From: Variovorax sp.
GTDB lineage: Bacteria > Pseudomonadota > Gammaproteobacteria > Burkholderiales > Burkholderiaceae_C
Assembly: GCA_017744285.1 (NCBI GenBank)
Contig: JAGIBP010000004.1
Coordinates: forward strand, 62,001-126,000
Reading direction: 5' to 3'
DNA length: 64,000 nt
Below are positions 50,832 to 59,669 of this stretch, piece after piece. Every line of letters begins with the position of its first letter. The first letter of the stretch is position 1. The notes beneath the pieces were generated by a model. The model made no database searches. It was given only the letters and a program-made list of their open reading frames with translations, and was not told the DNA's origin. Both the position numbers and the translations under genes were made by a program.

Positions 50832-51616
50832 TGCCGGGTGTCCACGCGCCAGAACAGGAAGCGGCGCGTGCCCCACAGCAGCGCGCGGTCCGACAGGTAG
50901 CCGGCCACGCCCACCGTGGCCATCGCGGCCACCACGACGTCCATGCGGTTGTAGTAGTAGGCGTCCCACAGCTCGTAGCCCAGGCCCGACTTCACCGCGA
51001 CCATCTCGGAGATGACCACCAGCATCCAGGCCAGCCCCATGGCCACGCGGGCGCCGGTGATCAGCGCGGGCAGCGCCGCCGGCAGCACGACGCGCCACAG
51101 CACCTGCGCGCGGGTCGCGCCGAGCATGCGCGCGCTGCGCAGGTGCAGCAGCGACACGTCGCGCGCGCCGGCGGTGGCGTTCAGCAGGATCGGAAAGAAC
51201 GCGCCGATGCCCACCAGTGCCACAGCCGCCTGGCTGCCGATGCCGAAGAAGATCAGGCAAAAGGGAATCCACGAGGCGGTCGGGATCGGCCGCAGCAGCT
51301 GCACCAGCGGGTCGATCAGATCCGAGAGCCGGCGCGAGCGGCCGAGCACGATGCCCAGCGGCGCGCCGATGGCCAGCGCCGCCGCGAAGCCGGCCAGCAC
51401 CCGCGAGGCGCTGTCGCGCAGCGAGGCGCCCCAGCTGCCCGAGTAGCGTGCGCCGTTGCCGAAGATCCATTCGCGCCAGGCCGCGAGAACCTCCAGCGGC
51501 GAGGGGACGAAGCCGTCGCCCCAGCCGTGCGCCTGGACGGCGTATTGCCAGGCGAGCACAAGCGCGAGGAGCGGAAGCGAGCGCCGCGCGATCACGGCGG
51601 CAGGGAATGCATGCAC
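50828..51616 (-). CDS. ABC transporter permease (TauC/SsuC-like)
   Basis: MHAFPAAVIARRSLPLLALVLAWQYAVQAHGWGDGFVPSPLEVLAAWREW...LGATRAQVLWRVVLPAALPALITGARVAMGLAWMLVVISEMVAV; ATGA overlap with ATPase. Confidence 0.92.
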   Translation of the reverse strand: MHAFPAAVIARRSLPLLALVLAWQYAVQAHGWGDGFVPSPLEVLAAWREWIFGNGARYSGSWGASLRDSASRVLAGFAAALAIGAPLGIVLGRSRRLSDLIDPLVQLLRPIPTASWIPFCLIFFGIGSQAAVALVGIGAFFPILLNATAGARDVSLLHLRSARMLGATRAQVLWRVVLPAALPALITGARVAMGLAWMLVVISEMVAVKSGLGYELWDAYYYNRMDVVVAAMATVGVAGYLSDRALLWGTRRFLFWRVDTRQ

Positions 51617-51696
51617 GAGAAGAGAACCGAAGTCAGAGGGAAGGCTGACGAAAGATTCTAGGAACGGCTTTGCTCGCTTTTCGCATCAGCTTGCTC

Positions 51697-51718
51697 GTGC
51701 TTCGCATATGCGAAGCAC
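51697..51718. promoter_or_regulatory. Perfect 22-bp palindrome, candidate operator
   Basis: gtgcttcgcat|atgcgaagcac between divergent ABC operon (-) and DUF6351-like gene (+). Confidence 0.6.
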
Positions 51719-51888
51719 GCGATCTCTGTCCCGTCGGCCTCGAAGCAGCCCCAATGGCCTATGGTCAAGCGAACCCAAAAGCTCTAGTCTTCGCGCCGCG
51801 GCGTCCCGGCAGGGACCATCCGCGGCGCAGGGCCGGCGCGTCCGGCTCCGACAACGACAACAAGGGCCTGCGGGCCCGAGGAGACGCA

Positions 51889-54354
51889 ATGACATCCAAA
51901 GGTCTGGCGGCCGTATGGGCCGCTTGTGCAGTGCTGCTGGCGTCATGTGGCGGGGGCGGCGGGTCAAGCTCCGGAACGGGCCTTGGCGCCGGCTCCGGCA
52001 GCGCCAAGGCCAGCGCCGACAGCAGCGGCGCCACGGCGCTGTCGAAGGCGCAGAACGATCAGGACAACGGCAACAGCGTGCGATTGCGCGTGCTGTCGAG
52101 CGCGCCCGAGTACGTCTCGGGCGGCGACGCGCGCATCGAAGTGCGCGCGGCGCCGGGCTTGCGCGACAAGCTGGAGCTGTGGCTCAACGGCAGCCGCCTG
52201 GATGCGACGCTGGCCGAGACCGCGACCGGCCTCGAAGGCGTGATCAGCGGCCTGAAGCTGGGCGCCAACACGCTGGAGGTGCGCCATCGCAGCGGCAATG
52301 GCCAGCCGCGCGACCAGCTCACGCTGACCAACTACCCGATCACGGGCCCGATGTTCACCGGGCCGCAGCAGACGCCGTTCGTCTGCACCACGATCCAGGA
52401 CGCGGTGGCCCGGCAGCCGCTGGTGGACACCGCCTCGCCGCCAGGCTACCCGGTGCGCGACGCGCAGGGCACGCTGCTGGGCTACAGCCAGAACTGCTCG
52501 ATCGAGACCTTCGTGAGCTACCAGTACCGCAGCACGGCCGGCAGCCTCAAGCCGCTGCCGGGCGACGGCTCGCGGCCCGCCGACATGTCCCAGGCGACGC
52601 TCGCGGACGGGCGCCAGGTGGACTTCGTCGTGCGGCGCGAGATCGGCAGCATCAACCGCTTCCTCTACAGCATCGCCATGCTCGCGCCCATGCCCGCGGC
52701 CGACAACCGCACGCAGAGCGACACCTCGCTGTGGAACGGCAAGCTGCTGTACTGGTTCCAGGGCGGGGTGGCCATCGGCCACAGCCAGGGCACGGTGCAC
52801 GGCGGCTCGATGAATCTGGACATCCTCGGCCGCGGCTGGGCCATCGTGCACTCCAGCGGCAACAACACCGGCACGCACTACAACATGAACCTGGCCGGCG
52901 AGACCGCGATGATGACCAAGGAGCGCTTCATCGAGCGCTACGGCGTGCCGGTCTACACCGTCGGCCTGGGCGGCTCGGGCGGCGCGATCCAGCAATACAT
53001 GATCGCGCAGAACAACCCGGGCGTGCTCGACGGGCTGCTGCCGGTGCAGAGCTATCCCGACATGGTCACGCAGACCATCCACGTGGGCGACTGCGAACTG
53101 CTCGAGCACTACATGGACGCGACCGATCGCACCAACGCCAAGTGGCGCGTGACCAAGAACCGCACGTGGCTGGTGGGCATGAACGCCGAGGAGAACCCCG
53201 ACGGCGGCCCGAACACGCGCGTGAACGACGCGCTCGCGCCGCTCAAGGTCGCGCTGGGCTACAGCACCGCCAAGGGATCGACCGAATGCGTGCCGGCCTG
53301 GCGCGGCCTCACGCCGCTGGCGATGAACCCCTGGTACGGCCAGGCGCCCAACCAGCAGCTGTACGTGCCGCAGAGCGACATCGCGGCGATCCGCTGGACC
53401 CACTACGACGACCTGCGCAACGTCTACGGCGTCGACGCCACCGGCGCGGCGCGGCCGACGTGGGACAACGTGGGCGTTCAGTACGGCCTCAAGTCGCTGC
53501 GCGCGGGCCACATCACGATGGACGAGTTCGTGCACCTGAACTGGCACGTGGGCGGCTGGAAGCATCCGAGCGACATGGTGCAGGAGGGCTTCCCGTTCTT
53601 CGGCACCACGCAGGCCGAGGTGGCCAAGGCGCTGAGCCAGCCCGGCTACTTCGACCCGTGGAGCGTGCGCAACATGCGCCTGGCCACGGCCGACGCGCCG
53701 GCCCCGCGCACGGCGGGCGACCCGATCGCGATGCGCGCGGCCTACACCTCGGGCCATGTGTTCACGGGGCGCCTGGACGTGCCGGCCATCGACCACCGCC
53801 AGTACCTGGAGCGCGAGCTGGACATGCACAACAGCCACCAGTCGTTCGCCGTGCGCCAGCGCGTGCTGCAGAAGATGGGCCACAGCGACAACCTGGTCGT
53901 CTGGTTCACCGACACCACGCCCGGCACGCCCAAGGCAAGCCAGTCGCTGCAGGCGCTCGACGTGATGGACCGGTGGCTCGCGAACATGCGCAAGAACCCG
54001 GCGGGCGGCATCGCGGGCAACAAGCCGGCCGACGCGGTGGACGCCTGCTTCGACCTGCAAGGCCAGCGCATGAGCGCGGGGGCGGGCGTGTGGGCCGGCA
54101 TCCTGGACAACCGGCCCCTGGGCGCGTGCGCGCAGTCCTTCCCGCTCTACGGCACCTCACGCACCGTGGCCGGTGCGCCCATCGAGGGCGCCATCTACCG
54201 CTGCGCGCTCAAGCCCGTGGACCAGGCGCTGGCCGACGGCACCTATGGCAGCGCGGCGCCCAGCGCGCAGCAGGTCGCGCAGCTCAAGCGCATCTTCCCC
54301 GAGGGGGTGTGCGACTACACCCGGCCGGACCGCGCGCGGCCCGCGGCCGGGTAG
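51889..54354 (+). CDS. DUF6351-like lipoprotein with hydrolase-type nucleophile elbow
   Basis: MTSKGLAAVWAACAVLLASCGGGGGSSSG...; LGLGGSGGAIQQYMIAQNNPGVLDGLLPVQSYPD; true ATG inside ORF 51670..54354; family name from recall. Confidence 0.75.
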   Translation: MTSKGLAAVWAACAVLLASCGGGGGSSSGTGLGAGSGSAKASADSSGATALSKAQNDQDNGNSVRLRVLSSAPEYVSGGDARIEVRAAPGLRDKLELWLNGSRLDATLAETATGLEGVISGLKLGANTLEVRHRSGNGQPRDQLTLTNYPITGPMFTGPQQTPFVCTTIQDAVARQPLVDTASPPGYPVRDAQGTLLGYSQNCSIETFVSYQYRSTAGSLKPLPGDGSRPADMSQATLADGRQVDFVVRREIGSINRFLYSIAMLAPMPAADNRTQSDTSLWNGKLLYWFQGGVAIGHSQGTVHGGSMNLDILGRGWAIVHSSGNNTGTHYNMNLAGETAMMTKERFIERYGVPVYTVGLGGSGGAIQQYMIAQNNPGVLDGLLPVQSYPDMVTQTIHVGDCELLEHYMDATDRTNAKWRVTKNRTWLVGMNAEENPDGGPNTRVNDALAPLKVALGYSTAKGSTECVPAWRGLTPLAMNPWYGQAPNQQLYVPQSDIAAIRWTHYDDLRNVYGVDATGAARPTWDNVGVQYGLKSLRAGHITMDEFVHLNWHVGGWKHPSDMVQEGFPFFGTTQAEVAKALSQPGYFDPWSVRNMRLATADAPAPRTAGDPIAMRAAYTSGHVFTGRLDVPAIDHRQYLERELDMHNSHQSFAVRQRVLQKMGHSDNLVVWFTDTTPGTPKASQSLQALDVMDRWLANMRKNPAGGIAGNKPADAVDACFDLQGQRMSAGAGVWAGILDNRPLGACAQSFPLYGTSRTVAGAPIEGAIYRCALKPVDQALADGTYGSAAPSAQQVAQLKRIFPEGVCDYTRPDRARPAAG

Positions 54355-54501
54355 CGCTCTCACTGGCCTGGCGAGCCGATCGACGCAGGCTTGAGCGGCT
54401 GGGCGATGCCGCCGTTCACGCCCACCGCCGCCGCCACCGGCCATGCCCGTGACCGGGTCGGCCCTTCGGCGCGCACGCCGCGCTGAGGCGGGAAGGCCGC
54501 G

Positions 54502-55410
54502 TTACTTCGGCGAACGCTTGCCGCCGCCGGAACGCCTGGCGCCTGAACCTGTCGCGGGCCGGGGCGCCTTGCGCGACGCCGCCGCGCTTCGAGCCGGGGC
54601 CGGCGCGGCGGCGTCGGGCGCCTCGATCGAATGGGAGTCCGTCTCCTGCGCGATCATGGCGGTGATGCGGGCGGCCGCATCGACGATCCAGGGCTTGAGG
54701 CGGTCGATCTCGGGGCCGTCGAGCGTCGACTCCGGAAAGGCGATGGTGATGCTCCCGAGGATCTTGTGCTCGGTGTCGAAGATCGGGGCCGCGATGCCGG
54801 CGCCGCCGGGCATCATCTCGCCGCGCGTGATGGCATAGCCCTGGCGCGCCAGGTCGGCCATGTGCGACCTGAACTCCGTCCAGTCGTCGCCCAGGCCCGC
54901 CGCGCGGATCTCGTCCATGTGGTGCAGCGCGAGGTTGCGCAGCTGGTACTGCGACAGGTGTGCGAGGATGATCTTGGCCATCGCGCCGTTGAACAGGGAC
55001 ATCGGGCGGCCGCGCTCGAACTTCGCTGGAATCGAAAGGTCGGGCCACGTGATGTCCACGCACATGATGCTGTCGCGGTAGAAGCTGGCCAGCACCATGT
55101 TGAGCTTGCGCCGCGCCCCGACCTCGCGCATGACCTTGCTGCCTGCCAGCAGCAGCGGATCGCTGCGGCGCATCAGCCGGTCGAGCTCGATGATGCGCGG
55201 CCCCAGCACATAGACGCCACCGGTCGTCGGCGCGAGCAGGCCCGCATCGCACAAGGTGCCGAGGTAGCGGTACGCCGTCGCCTTCGAGGTGCCCAGCATC
55301 TCGACGATGTCCTCGAGGTGGGCGCTGATGCGGCCTTCCTTGAAGAACTCCAAAACACTCAGACCCTTGGCAAATGTGCTGCTGGGTGATGCTGCATCAC
55401 GACTTGTCAT
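54502..55410 (-). CDS. IclR-family transcriptional regulator
   Basis: MTSRDAASPSSTFAKGLSVLEFFKEGRISAHLEDIVEMLGTSKATAYRYLGTLCDAGLLAPTTGGVYVLGPRIIELDRLMR. Confidence 0.92.
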   Translation of the reverse strand: MTSRDAASPSSTFAKGLSVLEFFKEGRISAHLEDIVEMLGTSKATAYRYLGTLCDAGLLAPTTGGVYVLGPRIIELDRLMRRSDPLLLAGSKVMREVGARRKLNMVLASFYRDSIMCVDITWPDLSIPAKFERGRPMSLFNGAMAKIILAHLSQYQLRNLALHHMDEIRAAGLGDDWTEFRSHMADLARQGYAITRGEMMPGGAGIAAPIFDTEHKILGSITIAFPESTLDGPEIDRLKPWIVDAAARITAMIAQETDSHSIEAPDAAAPAPARSAAASRKAPRPATGSGARRSGGGKRSPK

Positions 55411-55521
55411 TCCGTCGATTTTGGCACGCACGTTCGCTTCGGCCGATGCGGGTGCCGGGTGGCACCCGTGCACGGGAGACTCTCCGCCAGGGTTTCCCCG
55501 CATCCGATTGAAAAACAAAAA

Positions 55522-55564
55522 TCGCATAAGATGCGAAAAACGATCAACCGCACAATATGCGAAA
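55522..55564. promoter_or_regulatory. Two CGCA-N5-TGCG inverted repeats upstream of IclR and cupin genes
   Basis: atCGCAtaagaTGCGaa (55523-55535) and acCGCAcaataTGCGaa (55549-55561), centres 26 bp apart. Confidence 0.55.
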
Positions 55565-55622
55565 CATGGTCGAGCGCGGCGGTTGGCCGGCGCGCCGGCT
55601 TCTCTGCAGGAGTTTGAAGAGC

Positions 55623-56015
55623 ATGAAGAGTCCGCTGGACACCGATCCCGGTTTGAGAGACCTGGCGTCGCGCTACGTCGACGTCGAGGCACTGCCCTGG
55701 AAGCCCACGCCCACGCCCGGCATCGACATGAAGGTGCTGCTGGACGTGCCCGAGACGGGGCTGATGACAGCGCTCTTCCGCTGGGCGCCCGGCACGCAGC
55801 TGCCGCTTCACGAGCACGTCGAGATCGAGCAGACCTATGTGCTGAGCGGCAGCATCGTCGACGACGAGGGCGAGGTGCGCGAAGGCAACTTCGTCTGGCG
55901 TCCGAAGGGCAACCAGCACATCGCCCGGTCGCCCGACGGCGCCCTGGTGCTGTCGATGTTCCTGCGGCCGAACATGATCCTCGAAGGCGAATACGCCGGG
56001 CGGGAACTGCGGTAG
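55623..56015 (+). CDS. Cupin-domain protein (ChrR-like)
   Basis: MKSPLDTDPGLRDLASRYVDVEALPWKPTPTPGIDMKVLLDVPETGLMTALFRWAPGTQLPLHEHVEIEQTYVLSGSIVDDEG. Confidence 0.88.
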   Translation: MKSPLDTDPGLRDLASRYVDVEALPWKPTPTPGIDMKVLLDVPETGLMTALFRWAPGTQLPLHEHVEIEQTYVLSGSIVDDEGEVREGNFVWRPKGNQHIARSPDGALVLSMFLRPNMILEGEYAGRELR

Positions 56016-56056
56016 TCGGCCAGCCTCTCCGAACCTACAAGACGCAAAGAAAAGAA

Positions 56057-57418
56057 ATGAAAAACGACATCGAGACACGCGTGATCTCCAAGATCACGTA
56101 CCGCCTGATTCCCTTCCTGTGCCTGCTGTTCTTCGTCGCGTTCCTCGATCGGGTGAACGTCGGCTTCGCCGCGCTGCACATGAACAAGGACCTGGGGCTT
56201 TCCGCCACGGCCTTCGGCGTCGGCGCGGGCCTCTTCTTCGTGGGCTACTTCTTCTTCGAGGTGCCCAGCAACGTGCTGCTGCAGAAGTACGGCGCGCGCA
56301 TCACCTTCGGCCGCGTGATGATCCTGTGGGGCATCGTGTCCGGATGCTTCGCCTTCGTGCAGACGGAAACCCAGTTCTTCGTGCTGCGCTTCCTGCTGGG
56401 CGCCGCCGAGGCGGGCTTTCTGCCGGGGGTGATCTACTACTTCACCATCTGGCTGCCCGCGGCGCACCGCGCGCGGCTCATCGGCCTCTTCGTCATGATG
56501 ATCCCCGCCTCCACCGTGGTCGGCGCGCCGCTGTCGACGTGGATCATCCAGGCCACCGACGGCTGGTTCGGCCACGCCGGATGGCAGTGGATGTTCGTGC
56601 TCGAAGCCGTGCCGGCCGTGGTCCTCGGCGTCCTGGTGTTCTACGTGCTGCCCAACCGGCCGCGCGAGGTCAAGTGGCTGAGCGCCGAGGAGAAGGCCTG
56701 GCTCGAAGGCGCGATCAGCCGCGAGCACTCGGTGAAGGCGCAGCACCTGCCGACGGGCTGGGCCAAGGCGCTGCTCAACCGGCGCACCGGCAAGATCCTC
56801 GTCGTGTACTCCAGCATCGTGTTCGCGATCTATGCCGTGGGCTTCTGGATCCCGCAGATCGTCAAGGGCTTCGGCATGACGGTGATGCAGACGGGCCTGG
56901 TGACCGCGATTCCCTACCTGCTCGCGTGCATCTGCATGGTGCTGTGGGCGCGGCATTCCGATCGCACGCGCGAACGGGTGTGGCACGTGGCGCTGCCGAG
57001 CTGGTTCGGCGCCATCTCGTTCGTGGTGGCGTACCTGAACCTCGACAATCCGACGATTGCCATGATCGCGCTGAGCGGCTGCATGATCGGTATCTTCTGC
57101 GCACTGCCTCCCTACTGGACCTATCCCACGCTGTTCTTCTCCGGCCCGGCCGCGGCCGTCGGCATCGCGGCCGTGAACTCGATCGGGAACCTGGCCGGCT
57201 ACGTGGGCCCCTCGGCGGTCGGCTGGCTCAAGGACCTCACCGGGCATTTCGGACACGGGCTGCTCCTGACGGGGGCCGTGCTCACGGTCGGCGGCATCGC
57301 CGCCATGGCCCTGCGCAGGGACTTCAGGCTCGAGCAGCTGGCCACCGGCGCCGCGTCGCCGGAGCCGGTGGGTGCCCGCCATGATCTGGGCGCCCCGCGA
57401 CGCGCCGAAACTGTCTGA
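56057..57418 (+). CDS. MFS transporter, anion:cation symporter (ACS) family
   Basis: MKNDIETRVISKITYRLIPFLCLLFFVAFLDRVNVGFAALHMNKDLGLSATAFGVGAGLFFVGYFFFEVPSNVLLQKYGARI. Confidence 0.93.
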   Translation: MKNDIETRVISKITYRLIPFLCLLFFVAFLDRVNVGFAALHMNKDLGLSATAFGVGAGLFFVGYFFFEVPSNVLLQKYGARITFGRVMILWGIVSGCFAFVQTETQFFVLRFLLGAAEAGFLPGVIYYFTIWLPAAHRARLIGLFVMMIPASTVVGAPLSTWIIQATDGWFGHAGWQWMFVLEAVPAVVLGVLVFYVLPNRPREVKWLSAEEKAWLEGAISREHSVKAQHLPTGWAKALLNRRTGKILVVYSSIVFAIYAVGFWIPQIVKGFGMTVMQTGLVTAIPYLLACICMVLWARHSDRTRERVWHVALPSWFGAISFVVAYLNLDNPTIAMIALSGCMIGIFCALPPYWTYPTLFFSGPAAAVGIAAVNSIGNLAGYVGPSAVGWLKDLTGHFGHGLLLTGAVLTVGGIAAMALRRDFRLEQLATGAASPEPVGARHDLGAPRRAETV

Positions 57419-57426
57419 CCCGAACC

Positions 57427-57915
57427 ATGAACACACCCGCCACCGCCACCCGGGCCGCCCCGCGGATCCTGCTGATCCAGGGCCCCAACCTGAACTACCT
57501 CGGCAAGCGCCAGCCCGAGCTGTACGGGACGACCACGGCCGCCGAACTCGACGCCATGGTGCACGCGCATGCCGCGCGCCACGGCTATGTCCTGTCCACC
57601 TTCCAGACCAACACCGAGGGTGTTGCGCTCGATCGCATCTACGAAGAGATGGAGCGGGGCCTGGACGGCCTGATCATGAACCCGGGCGCCTGGTCCTTCG
57701 AAGGATCGGCCATGCGCTTTTGCCTCATGAGCATCGACCGTCCATATGTCGAGGTCCACATCCGCAACCAATACCAGATGAAGCACGTGTCGACGCTTGC
57801 CGACCTCGCGGTCGGTGCCGTGCAGGGCTTCGGCGTGCATTCCTACCTGCTGGGGCTGGACGCGCTGCTGCACCATCTGCAATCGTCCACCCATCCCCTC
57901 TGCAAAACCCCATGA
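57427..57915 (+). CDS. aroQ: Type II 3-dehydroquinate dehydratase
   Basis: RILLIQGPNLNYLGKRQPELYGTTTAAELDAMVHAHAARHGYVLSTFQTNTEG...GLDGLIMNPGAWSFEGSAMRFCLMSIDRPYVEVHIRNQYQMKHVS. Confidence 0.9.
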   Translation: MNTPATATRAAPRILLIQGPNLNYLGKRQPELYGTTTAAELDAMVHAHAARHGYVLSTFQTNTEGVALDRIYEEMERGLDGLIMNPGAWSFEGSAMRFCLMSIDRPYVEVHIRNQYQMKHVSTLADLAVGAVQGFGVHSYLLGLDALLHHLQSSTHPLCKTP

Positions 57916-58271
57916 TTGTCGAAGAACGCATCTACGTCCTGCACACCGAAGTCAAGCTCAAGGAGTACCTGCACATCTACGAGACCGAGGGGCTGCCGGT
58001 CCAGCTCGAGATCCTGCAGGGCTTGATGGGCTACTTCGTGACCGAGTTCGGCACCCAGAACCAGCTGGTCCATCTGTGGGCCTACCAGGACCTCGAAGAC
58101 CGCCGCCGGCGCCGAGCGCTGCTGCACGAGAACGCGCGCTGGCTCGGCTGCCTCGAAAAGATCCGGCCGATGATCATGACGATGGAGAACCGGCTGATGT
58201 ATCCGACCTCGTTCTCGCCCTTGCCCGCGGCGATGTTCCCCGCCCTCGGACCGGTGGCGGGCAGCCTCTAG
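57912..58271 (+). CDS. NIPSNAP-family protein
   Basis: MIVEERIYVLHTEVKLKEYLHIYETEGLPVQLEILQGLMGYFVTEFGTQNQLVHLWAYQDLEDRRRRRALLHENARW; ATGA overlap with aroQ. Confidence 0.88.
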   Translation: MIVEERIYVLHTEVKLKEYLHIYETEGLPVQLEILQGLMGYFVTEFGTQNQLVHLWAYQDLEDRRRRRALLHENARWLGCLEKIRPMIMTMENRLMYPTSFSPLPAAMFPALGPVAGSL

Positions 58272-59653
58272 ACGTCGCCTCCGTGCCCGAGCGCGCGGAG
58301 CGTGGCCGAGAGATCGCCCGTGTGCAGCATCGCCTCGCGTGCGCGGCACGCGATGTCGAACTGGCGCAGCACCCCGCCCAGGCGGCTTTCCGAGACGAGC
58401 GATTGCCACACGGGATCGAGTGCCGTGCCGGCCGGCGATGAGCCCGCGGCCAGCGCGCGCGCGAAAGCGAGGCTGGCCGGCTCCGCGAACAGCATGCCCT
58501 TCGCGGCCGCGGAGAGCACCGAAGGCCGCGATTCCCGCGCCGCCGAGCAGAGATAGATGACCTGTTCCGGCAGGTGGTCGCCACGAGGCTGCAGGGCGCG
58601 CAGCGACGCGCCCCCGAGCAGGATCGGCCCATCGATCGAAGCGAAGGCATAGGCGGTGTCCGCCTCGGCCTGCGCCAGCCTGGTCAGGCCGCGAAGCAGG
58701 CGAGGCATGTCCGACGTGACCGCGGCGGGCGCGGCCTTGACCTCGGCCAACAGCACCACATCGCCCGCGCCGGGGGCGGTGCAGCGCACCACGGCTGCAT
58801 CCCACTCTTCCTTGGAGCCGTCGCCCCCGCCGCTCAGGCGCCGCGGCGTGCGAAGGCTGCGCAACACGCGATAGGTGGGGGACGCGGCATCGCCCGTGCG
58901 ATGGAGGAAGGCCGCCAGTTCGGCCAGTGCGCTCGCGGCGACCTGCTCCGCGAGGAGGCCTTCGCGCGCCGAAGCCCGGCCCTGAGCCTGGGCCGCATCG
59001 CTGCCGGCGGCCGGGGTGGTGCGGGCCCGCAGCGCGCGATAGCGCAGCACCGGCGGCGTGGCCGTCATCGCTTCGCCGTCGGAGAGCCGCTTGAGTGCTG
59101 CACTCGCGCCGATCTCGCGAACTTGCGCACGAAGCGGCGCGCCGGCCTCGAGGAGCGCGGCCGAAAGGGCAGCGGCCTCCGAGGCGAGGGCGTGCCATTC
59201 GCCGGCCGCTGCGCGCGCGTAAAGGCTCGCCAGTGCCCGGCGCGTCGCGTCTTTCGGCAGGCGCCTGAGCTTGCCCGGATGCGCGAGCGCATCGACCGCG
59301 GCCCGCACCGCGCGCGCATCGCTCGCGGCCTGCGCCTCGAGCCGAACCCACTCGCGGACCTGGGCGTCGCCCGACTTCAGCACCTGCGCCTGGAAGGCCG
59401 GATCCCCCTCGTCGGGCGCCATCGCGCGGCGGATCAGCACGGCGAGCGCGTCGGTGAAGGTGTCTCGCCAAACGTCGTTCAGCGGTTCCTGCCCGGCGAG
59501 AGCGAGGCGCGCGGACTCCATGGCGAACGCGAGCGCGGTCTCGCTGCCCGCGGCGACGGCCGCATCGAGCGTCGCTGGCAAGGGCGCGAGGCGGTAGCGC
59601 CGCCGCACGGTGCGCAGCAGGTCCGGCAGATCAGGGAGAGGCGTCGGGCTCAC
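58268..59653 (-). CDS. Hypothetical protein with possible PD-(D/E)xK-like motif
   Basis: MSPTPLPDLPDLLRTVRRRYRLAPLPATLDAAVAAGSETALAFAMESARLALAGQEPLNDVWRDTFTDALAVLIRR...; EEWDAAVVRCTAPGAGDVVLLAEVKAAP. Confidence 0.75.
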   Translation of the reverse strand: MSPTPLPDLPDLLRTVRRRYRLAPLPATLDAAVAAGSETALAFAMESARLALAGQEPLNDVWRDTFTDALAVLIRRAMAPDEGDPAFQAQVLKSGDAQVREWVRLEAQAASDARAVRAAVDALAHPGKLRRLPKDATRRALASLYARAAAGEWHALASEAAALSAALLEAGAPLRAQVREIGASAALKRLSDGEAMTATPPVLRYRALRARTTPAAGSDAAQAQGRASAREGLLAEQVAASALAELAAFLHRTGDAASPTYRVLRSLRTPRRLSGGGDGSKEEWDAAVVRCTAPGAGDVVLLAEVKAAPAAVTSDMPRLLRGLTRLAQAEADTAYAFASIDGPILLGGASLRALQPRGDHLPEQVIYLCSAARESRPSVLSAAAKGMLFAEPASLAFARALAAGSSPAGTALDPVWQSLVSESRLGGVLRQFDIACRAREAMLHTGDLSATLRALGHGGDV

Positions 59654-59669
59654 GGTGGCGCAGGTTCTG

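Noticed and set aside
51964-54060. 698-aa minus-strand ORF opposite the DUF6351-like gene
   Set aside because: Shadow ORF; the plus-strand frame has a signal peptide, lipobox and a hydrolase-like elbow
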